Below the pieces are notes generated by a model that saw only the letters and a program-made list of their open reading frames with translations, was not told where the DNA came from and searched no databases. The position numbers and the translations under genes were made by a program. Below are positions 19,678 to 27,298 of a DNA stretch of 28,286 bases, in pieces. Origin of the DNA: a virus; the IMG/VR virus record IMGVR_UViG_3300050821_004425, positions 1-28,286 of that record; one strand, written 5' to 3'. Numbering within the stretch: position 1 is the stretch's first letter; each line of letters opens with the position of its first letter.

Positions 19678-20083
19678 TATTCTCCCTCTCTGCCAGGAGT
19701 CTTCTCATGTCACGACGAATCTCTACCTGCCAAGTCTCGAATACTTCCCGGTCGATCGCGTTGACCTTAACGCTATTAACAGCCTCAAGGACTTCTCGAG
19801 CCAAGTCCTCTAGTATCGCCTTGCCAGTTACAAGCTCAGACAGTACGGCCAGCTTACCCTGGAGTTCGCCTACCTGATGCTGAAGGTCCGATATCTGCTC
19901 TTTCTGGCCATTAATCATATCTTCCTGGACTCTAGCCTTAGCTTCCCAGGCCTGAGCAGATTCTCTATAGTTATTGACTGTCTGCGTATTTCTACCTACC
20001 CGCAGAGCTACCCCCAACAAAGTACCAATAGCAATAACTGTACCCAGAATGCCTACGATAGAAAGCCAGTCACCCCAATGCAT
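19664..20083 (-). CDS. Membrane-anchored coiled-coil protein, 139 aa
   Basis: ATG with GGGGAG upstream. N-terminal membrane helix (WLSIVGILGTVIAIGTLLGVAL), then a long helical region (AWEAKARVQEDMINGQKEQI ... LQHQVGELQGKLAVL) typical of a coiled coil and a basic, charged end. It may pair with other membrane proteins of this region as a spanin-like or structural partner. The stop overlaps the next gene by 14 bases. Confidence 0.65.
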   Translation of the reverse strand: MHWGDWLSIVGILGTVIAIGTLLGVALRVGRNTQTVNNYRESAQAWEAKARVQEDMINGQKEQISDLQHQVGELQGKLAVLSELVTGKAILEDLAREVLEAVNSVKVNAIDREVFETWQVEIRRDMRRLLAERENSDGK

Positions 20084-20086
20084 GTC

Positions 20087-22336
20087 TCACACCCAGCTCC
20101 CCTCGTATATATAAAAAGTCTTGGCGGTAGCCTGCCAGCCACCGCCGGTTTCCTCTGCCGTAGCCGTCAGGGAGCCACTTCCTGACAAAGTAGAGACTCC
20201 GGGAACGACTACAGCGCCGTGACTGCTGAGAGAGCCAGAGCCTGTCAGAGTAGCTACTCCGGTCAAGACGCCTGCGACACCGCCAGCAGCCGTCAAGGAC
20301 CCTGAACCGGAAAGCACCGAAGAGGGACCGATAGATACAACTGGAGAGAGAGTACCGCTACCAGTAAGAGTTGCGGTAGGAGAAATTACCGTAGCTGTAT
20401 TGAAAGCTATCAGCAATCCGCCGTTGACCTGAGAGACGCTATCTCCACCGTTCTGGACACCAGTAGCCCCGGCAGCGCCTCCAGTATTAGACGCGGCTAT
20501 TAGACCGACGTTATTTCCCGAGCCTATAGAACTGCTAACCTGCGAGAATATATCACTGAAGCCTGAAGGTGGCGTTATAGTACCGACAGAAGTCGCCCCG
20601 GCCTCACGGGTAAATCCGAACCAGACCAACAAGTCGTCAGCGAAATCGGTAGTAACACCTGCTACGTCGATCGTCGTAGACGCAGTGTTGATCTGGCCGC
20701 TCCCTGCAAATGCAGGGTCTACACTACCGTTCACCGAAACGATTGCACAAGCCCACTCGGTAGCCGTAGAGGCGGTAGTAGTTATCGTCGTGGAGCCGGG
20801 AGTCCACCCCTCCGTACCAAGATACGTATAAGTTAGCAACTGCGCTGAGCCAGAGCCAGCGCCGCCCGTAACCGAAGACTGCGCGGCAAATGACGGAGCC
20901 GAGAACGTAACGTCTATAACGGAAGCGTAGCAGTAGATCAGTATAATATCACCAGGCTGTGTACCGGAGGGGACCGTCAGCGCAATAGTCGTCCCAGTGC
21001 CAGTACCGCTAGTTGAAGCACTACTTCCAGGCTCTAGACCCCCTCCCCCACTATCAGGGGGAGGATTCCAAGTAGAATCCCAAATAACGTCCAAGTCATA
21101 ATTAGAGCCTGTTTCCGCATAACTAGCATACTGCGTCGCTACGGCCGGAACACCGTTAGTTAGATCAGGCGTACTAGGCAGAGTGCCGGTCGTATCTGCA
21201 ATCCATAGGTCGTATTCTACACCCAGGTGATACCCATACGTACTTGCCAGAGGTGTGATAACATCGTCTGCAGCGCCTACGTAATAGCTACCGTTCTTAT
21301 TCAGATAAACCGTTGGGCGATTAGTTGCGTACCCTCCAGGTAGAGCCAACCGCGCGGCGATCCAGGAGGCTACGGTCGATACGGATGTAATGTCCGCATT
21401 CTCTACGTCGATCACCTTAGTAGCAGAGGCGCTCTGACTAGTCTCGGCGTATAGCGGAATCAAAATAGTATTCGTAGGGAGGGTATCGAGCTCCGCAGTC
21501 GTCCAGGCGGGTCCGTATGCGAAGACGCCCGGATTCGGATACGGTCCGGTCCCGGGAGGTGATCCATTCATCACCTGCCAACCTGAATACTCACCGTCGA
21601 ACATGGGCCGAGTGTTAGTGTTGTAAGATCCGGTCGCTGTCAGAGTTCCTGAACCGCTAAGCCCCGCATCTCCGCTAAATCCGGACGCCGTAGGAGCGAA
21701 GCCCAGGAGTACACCGCCATTAGTTTCGGCAGGAGAACAAGACCCATTCTTACTGCCTGTAGCGCCTGCCGTGCCAGCTGTTCCCGACGCTATGACTACG
21801 CCAACGTTAGCGCCACTGTGACTCGTACTGACCTGCGAAATGACGTTAGTGAACCCGGTTGGAGCAGTAACCGCAGGAGCCGCACTCGATGCCGTACGGC
21901 CATAGCCGATCCAGACGAGGAGGTCAGAGTTCTCAGTAGTCGTAATACCAGATACATCAATGGTAGTCGACGAAGAGTTAACTTGGCCGCTAGTTGTCGG
22001 CGTAGGATCAAATATACCATTCACCGCGAAGGCTATTACCGCCCACTCCGAAGTCGAGCTGACGGTTACGGTAACCGTAGTCGTTCCTGGAGTCCAGCCT
22101 TCAGTACCTGTATAGCTATGCGTCAGGAGCCCGATAGTACCTTCGCCCGTAGCTGTTTCTGCGGTAAGAGCCGTGAAGCTGGTTGCCGAGAAAGTGACAT
22201 TAGCTACGTTAGATATACAGGCGATAACCATCTGGTCACCGACCTGTACGCCTGATGGGACAGTAACGGCCAGGGTGGTAGAGATCCCAGTACCGGAGTT
22301 ATTACTACTAGTCCCGGTCTCTAGCGTAGCGCCCAT
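20087..22336 (-). CDS. Large tail protein with duplicated beta domain and lysozyme-like insert
   Basis: A 749-residue modular protein. About 1-212 is a beta-rich domain (TLAVTVPSGVQVGDQMVIAC, EGWTPGTTTVTV, SSTTIDVSGITT). After one GSG unit, residues about 245-431 look like a GH25-type TIM barrel: YSGWQVMNG, VIDVEN, RPTVYLNKNGSYY, YDLWIAD, VATQYASY...YDLDVIWD. Residues about 432-652 repeat the first domain (LTVPSGTQPGDIILIYC..., STTIDVAGVTT). The end carries four more GSG repeats and a short WQATAKTFYIYEGSW tail. It is probably a minor tail or fibre protein that binds and perhaps locally opens the cell wall; enzyme activity is unproven. Confidence 0.65.
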   Translation of the reverse strand: MGATLETGTSSNNSGTGISTTLAVTVPSGVQVGDQMVIACISNVANVTFSATSFTALTAETATGEGTIGLLTHSYTGTEGWTPGTTTVTVTVSSTSEWAVIAFAVNGIFDPTPTTSGQVNSSSTTIDVSGITTTENSDLLVWIGYGRTASSAAPAVTAPTGFTNVISQVSTSHSGANVGVVIASGTAGTAGATGSKNGSCSPAETNGGVLLGFAPTASGFSGDAGLSGSGTLTATGSYNTNTRPMFDGEYSGWQVMNGSPPGTGPYPNPGVFAYGPAWTTAELDTLPTNTILIPLYAETSQSASATKVIDVENADITSVSTVASWIAARLALPGGYATNRPTVYLNKNGSYYVGAADDVITPLASTYGYHLGVEYDLWIADTTGTLPSTPDLTNGVPAVATQYASYAETGSNYDLDVIWDSTWNPPPDSGGGGLEPGSSASTSGTGTGTTIALTVPSGTQPGDIILIYCYASVIDVTFSAPSFAAQSSVTGGAGSGSAQLLTYTYLGTEGWTPGSTTITTTASTATEWACAIVSVNGSVDPAFAGSGQINTASTTIDVAGVTTDFADDLLVWFGFTREAGATSVGTITPPSGFSDIFSQVSSSIGSGNNVGLIAASNTGGAAGATGVQNGGDSVSQVNGGLLIAFNTATVISPTATLTGSGTLSPVVSIGPSSVLSGSGSLTAAGGVAGVLTGVATLTGSGSLSSHGAVVVPGVSTLSGSGSLTATAEETGGGWQATAKTFYIYEGSWV
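20166..20375 (-). repeat. GSG-type peptide repeats in tail gene
   Basis: Four copies of a short unit with the core L-(S/T)-GSG-(S/T)-L occur at intervals of about 18-25 residues near the C-terminus of the 20087-22336 protein. At DNA level they share a degenerate core reading (C)TGACAGGATCTGG-like on the minus strand. The same unit appears in the next gene (22448-22858). Confidence 0.6.
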
Positions 22337-22345
22337 GTTCCCGTC

Positions 22346-23533
22346 CTACAACAATACTATCTGATAAGGTACCGTCTGCTCCCAAGCATTCCCCACACTA
22401 TTGATCACGTGCCAGACGAACGTCCCGCCTATTGTCTGCAGAGCTACTAGAGATCCAGAGCCTGATAGGGTATCTATCCGACCGATTACAACCTGCAAGA
22501 CTATAGACCCGGAGCCTATCAGACCTAGTCTACCTACGATGTAAGTGCCTGCTGTCAGAGTTCCTGAGCCTGACAAGCTAGCATACAGGTATACCCGAGG
22601 CGTTATGGTGCCGCTACCGCTTAGGCTTGCAGTGACGGGAAGCTTAAGGGTAGGAGTGGCAGTTATTGCACCTGAACCGACTAGAGCGACAAGTCCTGTC
22701 TGAAGAGTACCGCTCGCTAGGGCTGTTATACTTCCAGAGCCTGATAGGACTATTCCAGTTTCAGGAAACGATACCGCAGCGTGCAGAGATCCTGACCCGG
22801 ACAGAATTGAAAACTCCGGGAGAGTCACTTCCTCAGATATCGTACCGCTACCCGATAGCGCCGAAGCGCCCGTAGTATAGGCACCGGCGACAAAAGTAGC
22901 TACGACACAGGTATAATAGTCAAAGTCTACCGAAGTGCCCGAATATGTAGCAGCGGCCTCTGCGGCGACTATCTGATAACCTGCTATGGCAGAGCCGCCG
23001 GCCCAAGTAAAGCCTGTAGCGTTCGTCCAAGGGCTAGCAGGGCCTGTAAGAGTATCACCGGCAGCGTTAGGCCCATGAGCGGTAACGCCAATCCAAAACT
23101 CGTTCTGGCTAGTTGTCTGTGTAGTAGCATTCGAGGTCCAAGTATTAGTACCAGCAGCTATCGGCCCTGTACTAGAGCGATCCAGCTGCGCGTTACTAAG
23201 TCCTGAAACCTCAACGACCAGCATGTACGCATCGGCTGCAACCAGGTTAGTACCCGAGACCACGACAGATGTCTTACCACCGGCGATCTCATTGCACATC
23301 CAGATTTCGGAGCAGGACGCTGAGTTAGCCTCAGTATCTCGTTGATCAGCTTGAACAGCCCATCCGGTACCGGAACCACCTAGCGTGACACCTGTTACGG
23401 AGGGATTACCTCCAGCGTTAGAACCACTAGACCCAGCATAAGCTACGAACAAGGTATTTCCGGCCCCGGTAGCAGCTATAGTGGCAGTGTTCGAGCCGGT
23501 GACTCTAACGGCCTGAACGATACCAATCGCCAC
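22346..23533 (-). CDS. Minor tail/fibre protein with GSG repeats
   Basis: A 395-residue protein starting with GTG behind TAGGAG (which overlaps the preceding stop). Residues 1-220 form a Gly/Thr/Ala-rich beta domain related in style to the beta domains of the neighbouring 749-residue protein (NTLFVAYAGSSGSN..., YSGTSVDFDYYTCVVATFVAG). Residues 226-362 are eight (L/V/I)-x-GSG-x-(L/I) repeats spaced about 17-22 residues. A short aromatic tail (FVWHVINSVGNAWEQTVPYQ) closes it. Likely exposed at the tail tip. Confidence 0.65.
   Translation of the reverse strand: MAIGIVQAVRVTGSNTATIAATGAGNTLFVAYAGSSGSNAGGNPSVTGVTLGGSGTGWAVQADQRDTEANSASCSEIWMCNEIAGGKTSVVVSGTNLVAADAYMLVVEVSGLSNAQLDRSSTGPIAAGTNTWTSNATTQTTSQNEFWIGVTAHGPNAAGDTLTGPASPWTNATGFTWAGGSAIAGYQIVAAEAAATYSGTSVDFDYYTCVVATFVAGAYTTGASALSGSGTISEEVTLPEFSILSGSGSLHAAVSFPETGIVLSGSGSITALASGTLQTGLVALVGSGAITATPTLKLPVTASLSGSGTITPRVYLYASLSGSGTLTAGTYIVGRLGLIGSGSIVLQVVIGRIDTLSGSGSLVALQTIGGTFVWHVINSVGNAWEQTVPYQIVLL
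22448..22858 (-). repeat. Eight GSG-type peptide repeats
   Basis: Eight units with core LSGSG(S/T)(L/I), two of them changed to LVGSG or LIGSG, in the C-terminal third of the 22346-23533 protein. Spacing is regular in protein but the DNA between cores has diverged, so this is not a recent tandem duplication. Confidence 0.65.
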
Positions 23534-23545
23534 GGGACAATTCTC

Positions 23546-23722
23546 CTAGGAAGCAGTCTGAACCCAAATGTCTCGGCCTGTCGCCCCAGTACCGCCGATC
23601 GTAGGCGCTACAGGCCCTACCCAGCATACTACTGAAGCCGCAGCTGGCCTGCTGGGGTAAGAGCTAACGCCATACTGAATGATAGTCATCTTGTCTAGGG
23701 CGCCATACCCTTGAGCAGCCAT
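23546..23722 (-). CDS. Small tail-region protein, 58 aa
   Basis: ATG preceded by AGGGAGAAG, stop TAG at 23546-23548. The product begins MAAQGYGALDKMTIIQYG, continues with RPAAASVVCWVGPVAP and ends TGRDIWVQTAS. The ending P-T-x-x-G...DIWV is the way many actinophage minor tail proteins finish, so it may be a detached C-terminal module or a small appendage protein. The stop overlaps the ribosome site of the next gene. Confidence 0.65.
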   Translation of the reverse strand: MAAQGYGALDKMTIIQYGVSSYPSRPAAASVVCWVGPVAPTIGGTGATGRDIWVQTAS

Positions 23723-23730
23723 TCTTCTCC

Positions 23731-24432
23731 CTACGAGAAGATGTTCTGGTTAGCTAGGTTGAACACGATATCGTTCGCCAAGTTCGCGATATCGTTAATG
23801 AAGGCAATCTGATCACCTAGCAGAGCATTTCCACTAGGCGTAGGCATACCTCCCGAGATAAGACCTGGTGAAGCTCCCGGCGTAGCTTCCCCGCCCTGAA
23901 CCACGATGGTATTCGTCGTCATAGTCCCGGAGTTAGATACGCCCGCAGTGTGTGCAGTGCCCCCGACCGAAATGTCAGCCGTAGTAGTAGCGGACTCGGC
24001 TACTACTGTACCTCCAGGAGCAGATACACCGCCAGTATGCACAGTACCTGAATTTATAATGTCGCCAGGATTACCGGTTCCGCCGCCCACGCTAAGATAA
24101 CCATTCGGGACAGTATGATTACCGTTTACTACGAGGTTACCAGTGACTGTTCCGCCCGTGATGGGCAAAGCATTTGCGGCGGCAGCCTGTGCCGCAGTAG
24201 CCGCCGCAGACGTGGCCGCAAGCTGGGTAGCTTGCTGTGTAAGCTGAATTCCGTTCGATACCAAAGCCGAGTTAGACTGCACAGCCTGATTCTGAAGATA
24301 CTTAAGCTGCGAACTATGGCTCCTGATCGTTGCGCCTAGCTTCTTGTCCAACGTAACCGGGAACGTCGTAGCAAACATTGTTACGCCGTACAAGAATGCA
24401 CAGATGCAACCTAGTATTAGGTAAGAAGTCAT
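23731..24432 (-). CDS. Fibre-like protein with N-terminal membrane segment
   Basis: A 233-residue protein whose first 25 residues are hydrophobic (SYLILGCICAFLYGVTMFAT). A helical Gln/Ala stretch (KYLQNQAVQSNSAL...ATAAQAAAANA) follows, then a G-x-V-x-G-N fibre motif (ITGGTVTGNLVVNG) and Gly/Thr-rich repeats (SVGGGTGNPGDI, ISVGGTAHTAGVSNSG). The helix-then-beta plan is that of short tail fibres or appendage proteins. ATGA overlap with the upstream tail gene. The membrane-like start is unusual for a virion fibre. Confidence 0.6.
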   Translation of the reverse strand: MTSYLILGCICAFLYGVTMFATTFPVTLDKKLGATIRSHSSQLKYLQNQAVQSNSALVSNGIQLTQQATQLAATSAAATAAQAAAANALPITGGTVTGNLVVNGNHTVPNGYLSVGGGTGNPGDIINSGTVHTGGVSAPGGTVVAESATTTADISVGGTAHTAGVSNSGTMTTNTIVVQGGEATPGASPGLISGGMPTPSGNALLGDQIAFINDIANLANDIVFNLANQNIFS

Positions 24433-26186
24433 GATGGCAAAGTCTCCCCTGCAGCTACCACCGCGGATATCTGAGCCAAGGATCCAAGTTGAACAGAGGT
24501 CTGATCAACCTGCTGACCTTGAGATTGAGGTTGCAAAGTCCAGCCTACAATGCGGCCCGAATACTGAAGGCCGGGCGGCCCCGGCATAGCAGTCGTACCA
24601 GAAGCTGATGGATGCATAGAAGAAGTAGCCACGAAATAACACCCATCCCCGAGATTCATCTGATTGACCTTCGGATACTGATCAGCACCCAGAATTACTA
24701 CCGGCGTATCCTGCGATCCTGTCAGCGAGGGGAGGATGCCGTTCGCGTAATTGTTAATCTGCTCTTGAGATAGGATGGCTACGGAACCCGGATAGGAAAC
24801 AACTGTCTCGAGAAGCGGATATCCGTTACCCAGGTCGACGGTATCCTGACCCGCAGGAGGCTCGCTCTGCCAGCCATCTGACGGCGGGTTAGCTAGCTCC
24901 ATGTAAATGTCGTCCCAGAAGAACTGAATGGTGTTCGCAGGGACGCCAACCGCATACACGAAGATCTGCGCGAACGCTGTACCAGCAGGGGCAACCGCCG
25001 CTACAGACAAGAAGGACGTAGTAGTCGCAACCAGTGGCTGAGCTGCACCTAGAATGGTCGGACCATTCTGGCCACCATTAGCTGCAAACCACTTAATGCC
25101 TACTAGTGTACCGGCAGCCCAGCCTTGAGGTGAATAGGAATCAGCCGTTACGCTATATTCAGTCTCAGGTATGATCTGGATAGTCTTCTCAGACTGCATC
25201 CCCGGATTAGCGGTAGAACCGTTACTCGTCTGCAGCGCCGAGTAAGAACCCGACTCAGTCCACACAGCCGACAGTACGGGAGTGGAGGCACCATTGATAG
25301 CCGTCCAAGGCGGAATGCCGGTAACGAAGTCACCATTCTCATTTAGCGCCTGAGTAGCCTGCGACGCCGAAGCGGTCGCATATACCGTATTAGAACTAGT
25401 ATCTCCTGTCCGCGTATACTCATAGTCATATAGATTACCTGGAAACTGAAAAACGAGACCCGTCACATCAGGAGTATTACCTAGGATAGGATATCCTAGC
25501 TTACAGGTCGTAATCAAGTTCCCGTTAGCATCTGTACCCGGAACGAAGGCGTACTCAATATTAGTTAGCGCAATCAGAGCCTGCCAGGCATCTGCTACGG
25601 TCTGGTAGTCAGTACCTGTATACGAGATGGTCTCAATAATACCAGATTCATTAGACTCGGTGACTAGTCCCGCGACCTGGCCATTCGGAGTCTTACCTAC
25701 AGCGTACAACAGCAAAGCACGGAAGATGTCGAATACGTCTGCATTCAGGAAGTTAAGGTCTTCAGTTATAATCCTCTTAGCGAACAGGCTGTCCATCGTA
25801 CTGGCGGAAAACTCTAGAAGGCCTCCAAGTATAGACTCAGGAGTCCAGTTCCAGATGATACCATTCCAGATAGGTATTCCGTCCTGTAGACACCAGAGGA
25901 CGGACTTCCTAGGCTCGATCCCTGCCAGGTAGACGAGATTGTCCTGAACGACCTGATCACCTGGGCGTACACTCGTCTCTAGAACTAGTGACCCCGTAAA
26001 TGTGCCGCCGCCGTTAATGCCGGCGCTAAAACTCTCCACCTCAAGAGGCAACCAGTCAGCCTGCAGCTGGCCCGTAATAAGGTTAGTAGTCAAGTAGCGA
26101 TACTCACAACGCCCGCCGCCGACAGGCGTAGGGAGGGCAAACGGACTATACGAAGTTACGGGCAAAGTCTGCTGAATCTCGGGCAT
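24429..26186 (-). CDS. Minor tail protein with carbohydrate-binding-like insert
   Basis: A 585-residue protein resembling the Gp37-like minor tail proteins of actinophages: N-terminal CEYRYLTTNLITGQLQADWLPL...SFSAGINGGGTFTGSL, then PRKSVLWCLQDGIPIWNGIIW, and a C-terminal part (ILSQEQINNYANGILPSLTG ... GRIVGWTLQ). Between about residues 277 and 440 sits a segment (NGDFVTGIPPWTAING..., SYSALQTSNG, QIIPETEYSVTADSYSP, FFWDDIYMELA) that looks like a CBM4/9-type jelly-roll domain. The protein probably belongs to the tail tip and may bind surface glycans. ATGA overlaps on both sides. Confidence 0.7.
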   Translation of the reverse strand: MPEIQQTLPVTSYSPFALPTPVGGGRCEYRYLTTNLITGQLQADWLPLEVESFSAGINGGGTFTGSLVLETSVRPGDQVVQDNLVYLAGIEPRKSVLWCLQDGIPIWNGIIWNWTPESILGGLLEFSASTMDSLFAKRIITEDLNFLNADVFDIFRALLLYAVGKTPNGQVAGLVTESNESGIIETISYTGTDYQTVADAWQALIALTNIEYAFVPGTDANGNLITTCKLGYPILGNTPDVTGLVFQFPGNLYDYEYTRTGDTSSNTVYATASASQATQALNENGDFVTGIPPWTAINGASTPVLSAVWTESGSYSALQTSNGSTANPGMQSEKTIQIIPETEYSVTADSYSPQGWAAGTLVGIKWFAANGGQNGPTILGAAQPLVATTTSFLSVAAVAPAGTAFAQIFVYAVGVPANTIQFFWDDIYMELANPPSDGWQSEPPAGQDTVDLGNGYPLLETVVSYPGSVAILSQEQINNYANGILPSLTGSQDTPVVILGADQYPKVNQMNLGDGCYFVATSSMHPSASGTTAMPGPPGLQYSGRIVGWTLQPQSQGQQVDQTSVQLGSLAQISAVVAAGETLPS

Positions 26187-27298
26187 CAGCGCATCACCGG
26201 TTTAATATCCAAGTTCACGCACGCGGAGGTCTGATCCCCGCAAAATCCACACTGCGGGAAGTAATAGTAATACTGATTCGACTGTGCTCGCAGGGTTACA
26301 GTATGCGTACCTTTTCCGGGCGTAGTGTTAAGTTGGGGTGTAGTAAAGTATATAGCCTGATTACCTCTATGGAAGGTACTGCCGCACGGCCCGATCTGAA
26401 TCGTGTCTACAATAGCATTATCCATCCATAGACTAAGCATGCAGAAACTAACAGTCGTGTCTGCCGTAGTAATACCGTTCCAGCCATATATAATCTGATA
26501 GTCAGTACGCCCGTCAGCTATGATCGAGGCTTCTATGGCGGTGGTCCAGGCACCGTATACCCCGGGAATACAGCCAGCACTAAAGTTATAACTCGTGACG
26601 TTCAAGCCAAAAACACCCAGGGCGGACATGTTACCGCCCGAAGTCGCACCCCTACCTACCTGACTCGTGGCTAGATTGTAGAGCATAGTACTGGCTGGAG
26701 CTGCTGGAGCCGTACTAGATCCTACAACCGGCAGTACACCACCCGGAGCAACCGTTATGTTCCTGACATCGAGTAGATCAGCATTAGTAAGAGATACGGC
26801 GCCTGTGGGGACTAGAACGTATGTCAGCGCCATCGCATTCGTGGGAACGGCTGGAGCGCCATTCCGGTTAGTTAGACTCGCACCGCTCGTGGGCGTGCCT
26901 GTAATGATATTGATATCTGCGAACGATCCAGAAGTCCCTAGGTCGTGAATCTGCGCCACTATCAGGTCTACGCGAGGGTTACTACCGCTCGCCGTCGCGC
27001 AGGTCAAAGTTCCTGAATTCAACAGGCCAAATCGGGAAACTCCCTGCCCAGATGATGTATAGGGGATTGCACAGTAGCCTGCGCCTATAGTCAAGGTTAG
27101 GCCCGTATCTATAACCGCCTGCAGAGGACCCTCTGCCCCGAAGTCCCAGGGGGCCGGGAAAATACCTCCGTAAGGACTCAAGGCGGTAGCTGAACCTGCC
27201 TGATGTACTGTATCAGTGCCGTCGATCTGGCGTAGAAGCAGACCATTATAGACGCCGCCATCAACCCAAGCAGGAAATCCCACATCGATAACACTCAT
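26186..27298 (-). CDS. Tail appendage / receptor-binding-type protein
   Basis: A 370-residue protein. Residues 1-190 match the N-terminal attachment module seen in many phage appendage proteins (PAWVDGGVYNGLLLRQ..., YCAIPY, NPRVDLIVAQIHD, TPTSGASLTNRNGAPAVPTNAMALTYVLVP, VAPGGVLPV). The C-terminal part is a separate beta-domain (AWTTAIEASIIADGRTDYQIIYGWNG..., TVTLRAQSN) that could bind the receptor. The outer neighbour at 27295 is its paralogue. ATGA overlap at both ends. Confidence 0.7.
   Translation of the reverse strand: MSVIDVGFPAWVDGGVYNGLLLRQIDGTDTVHQAGSATALSPYGGIFPAPWDFGAEGPLQAVIDTGLTLTIGAGYCAIPYTSSGQGVSRFGLLNSGTLTCATASGSNPRVDLIVAQIHDLGTSGSFADINIITGTPTSGASLTNRNGAPAVPTNAMALTYVLVPTGAVSLTNADLLDVRNITVAPGGVLPVVGSSTAPAAPASTMLYNLATSQVGRGATSGGNMSALGVFGLNVTSYNFSAGCIPGVYGAWTTAIEASIIADGRTDYQIIYGWNGITTADTTVSFCMLSLWMDNAIVDTIQIGPCGSTFHRGNQAIYFTTPQLNTTPGKGTHTVTLRAQSNQYYYYFPQCGFCGDQTSACVNLDIKPVMR

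Noticed and set aside
20166-22858. Regularly spaced repeats that might suggest a CRISPR array
   Set aside because: The repeats encode an LSGSG peptide in frame within tail genes, have degenerate DNA and no uniform spacers.
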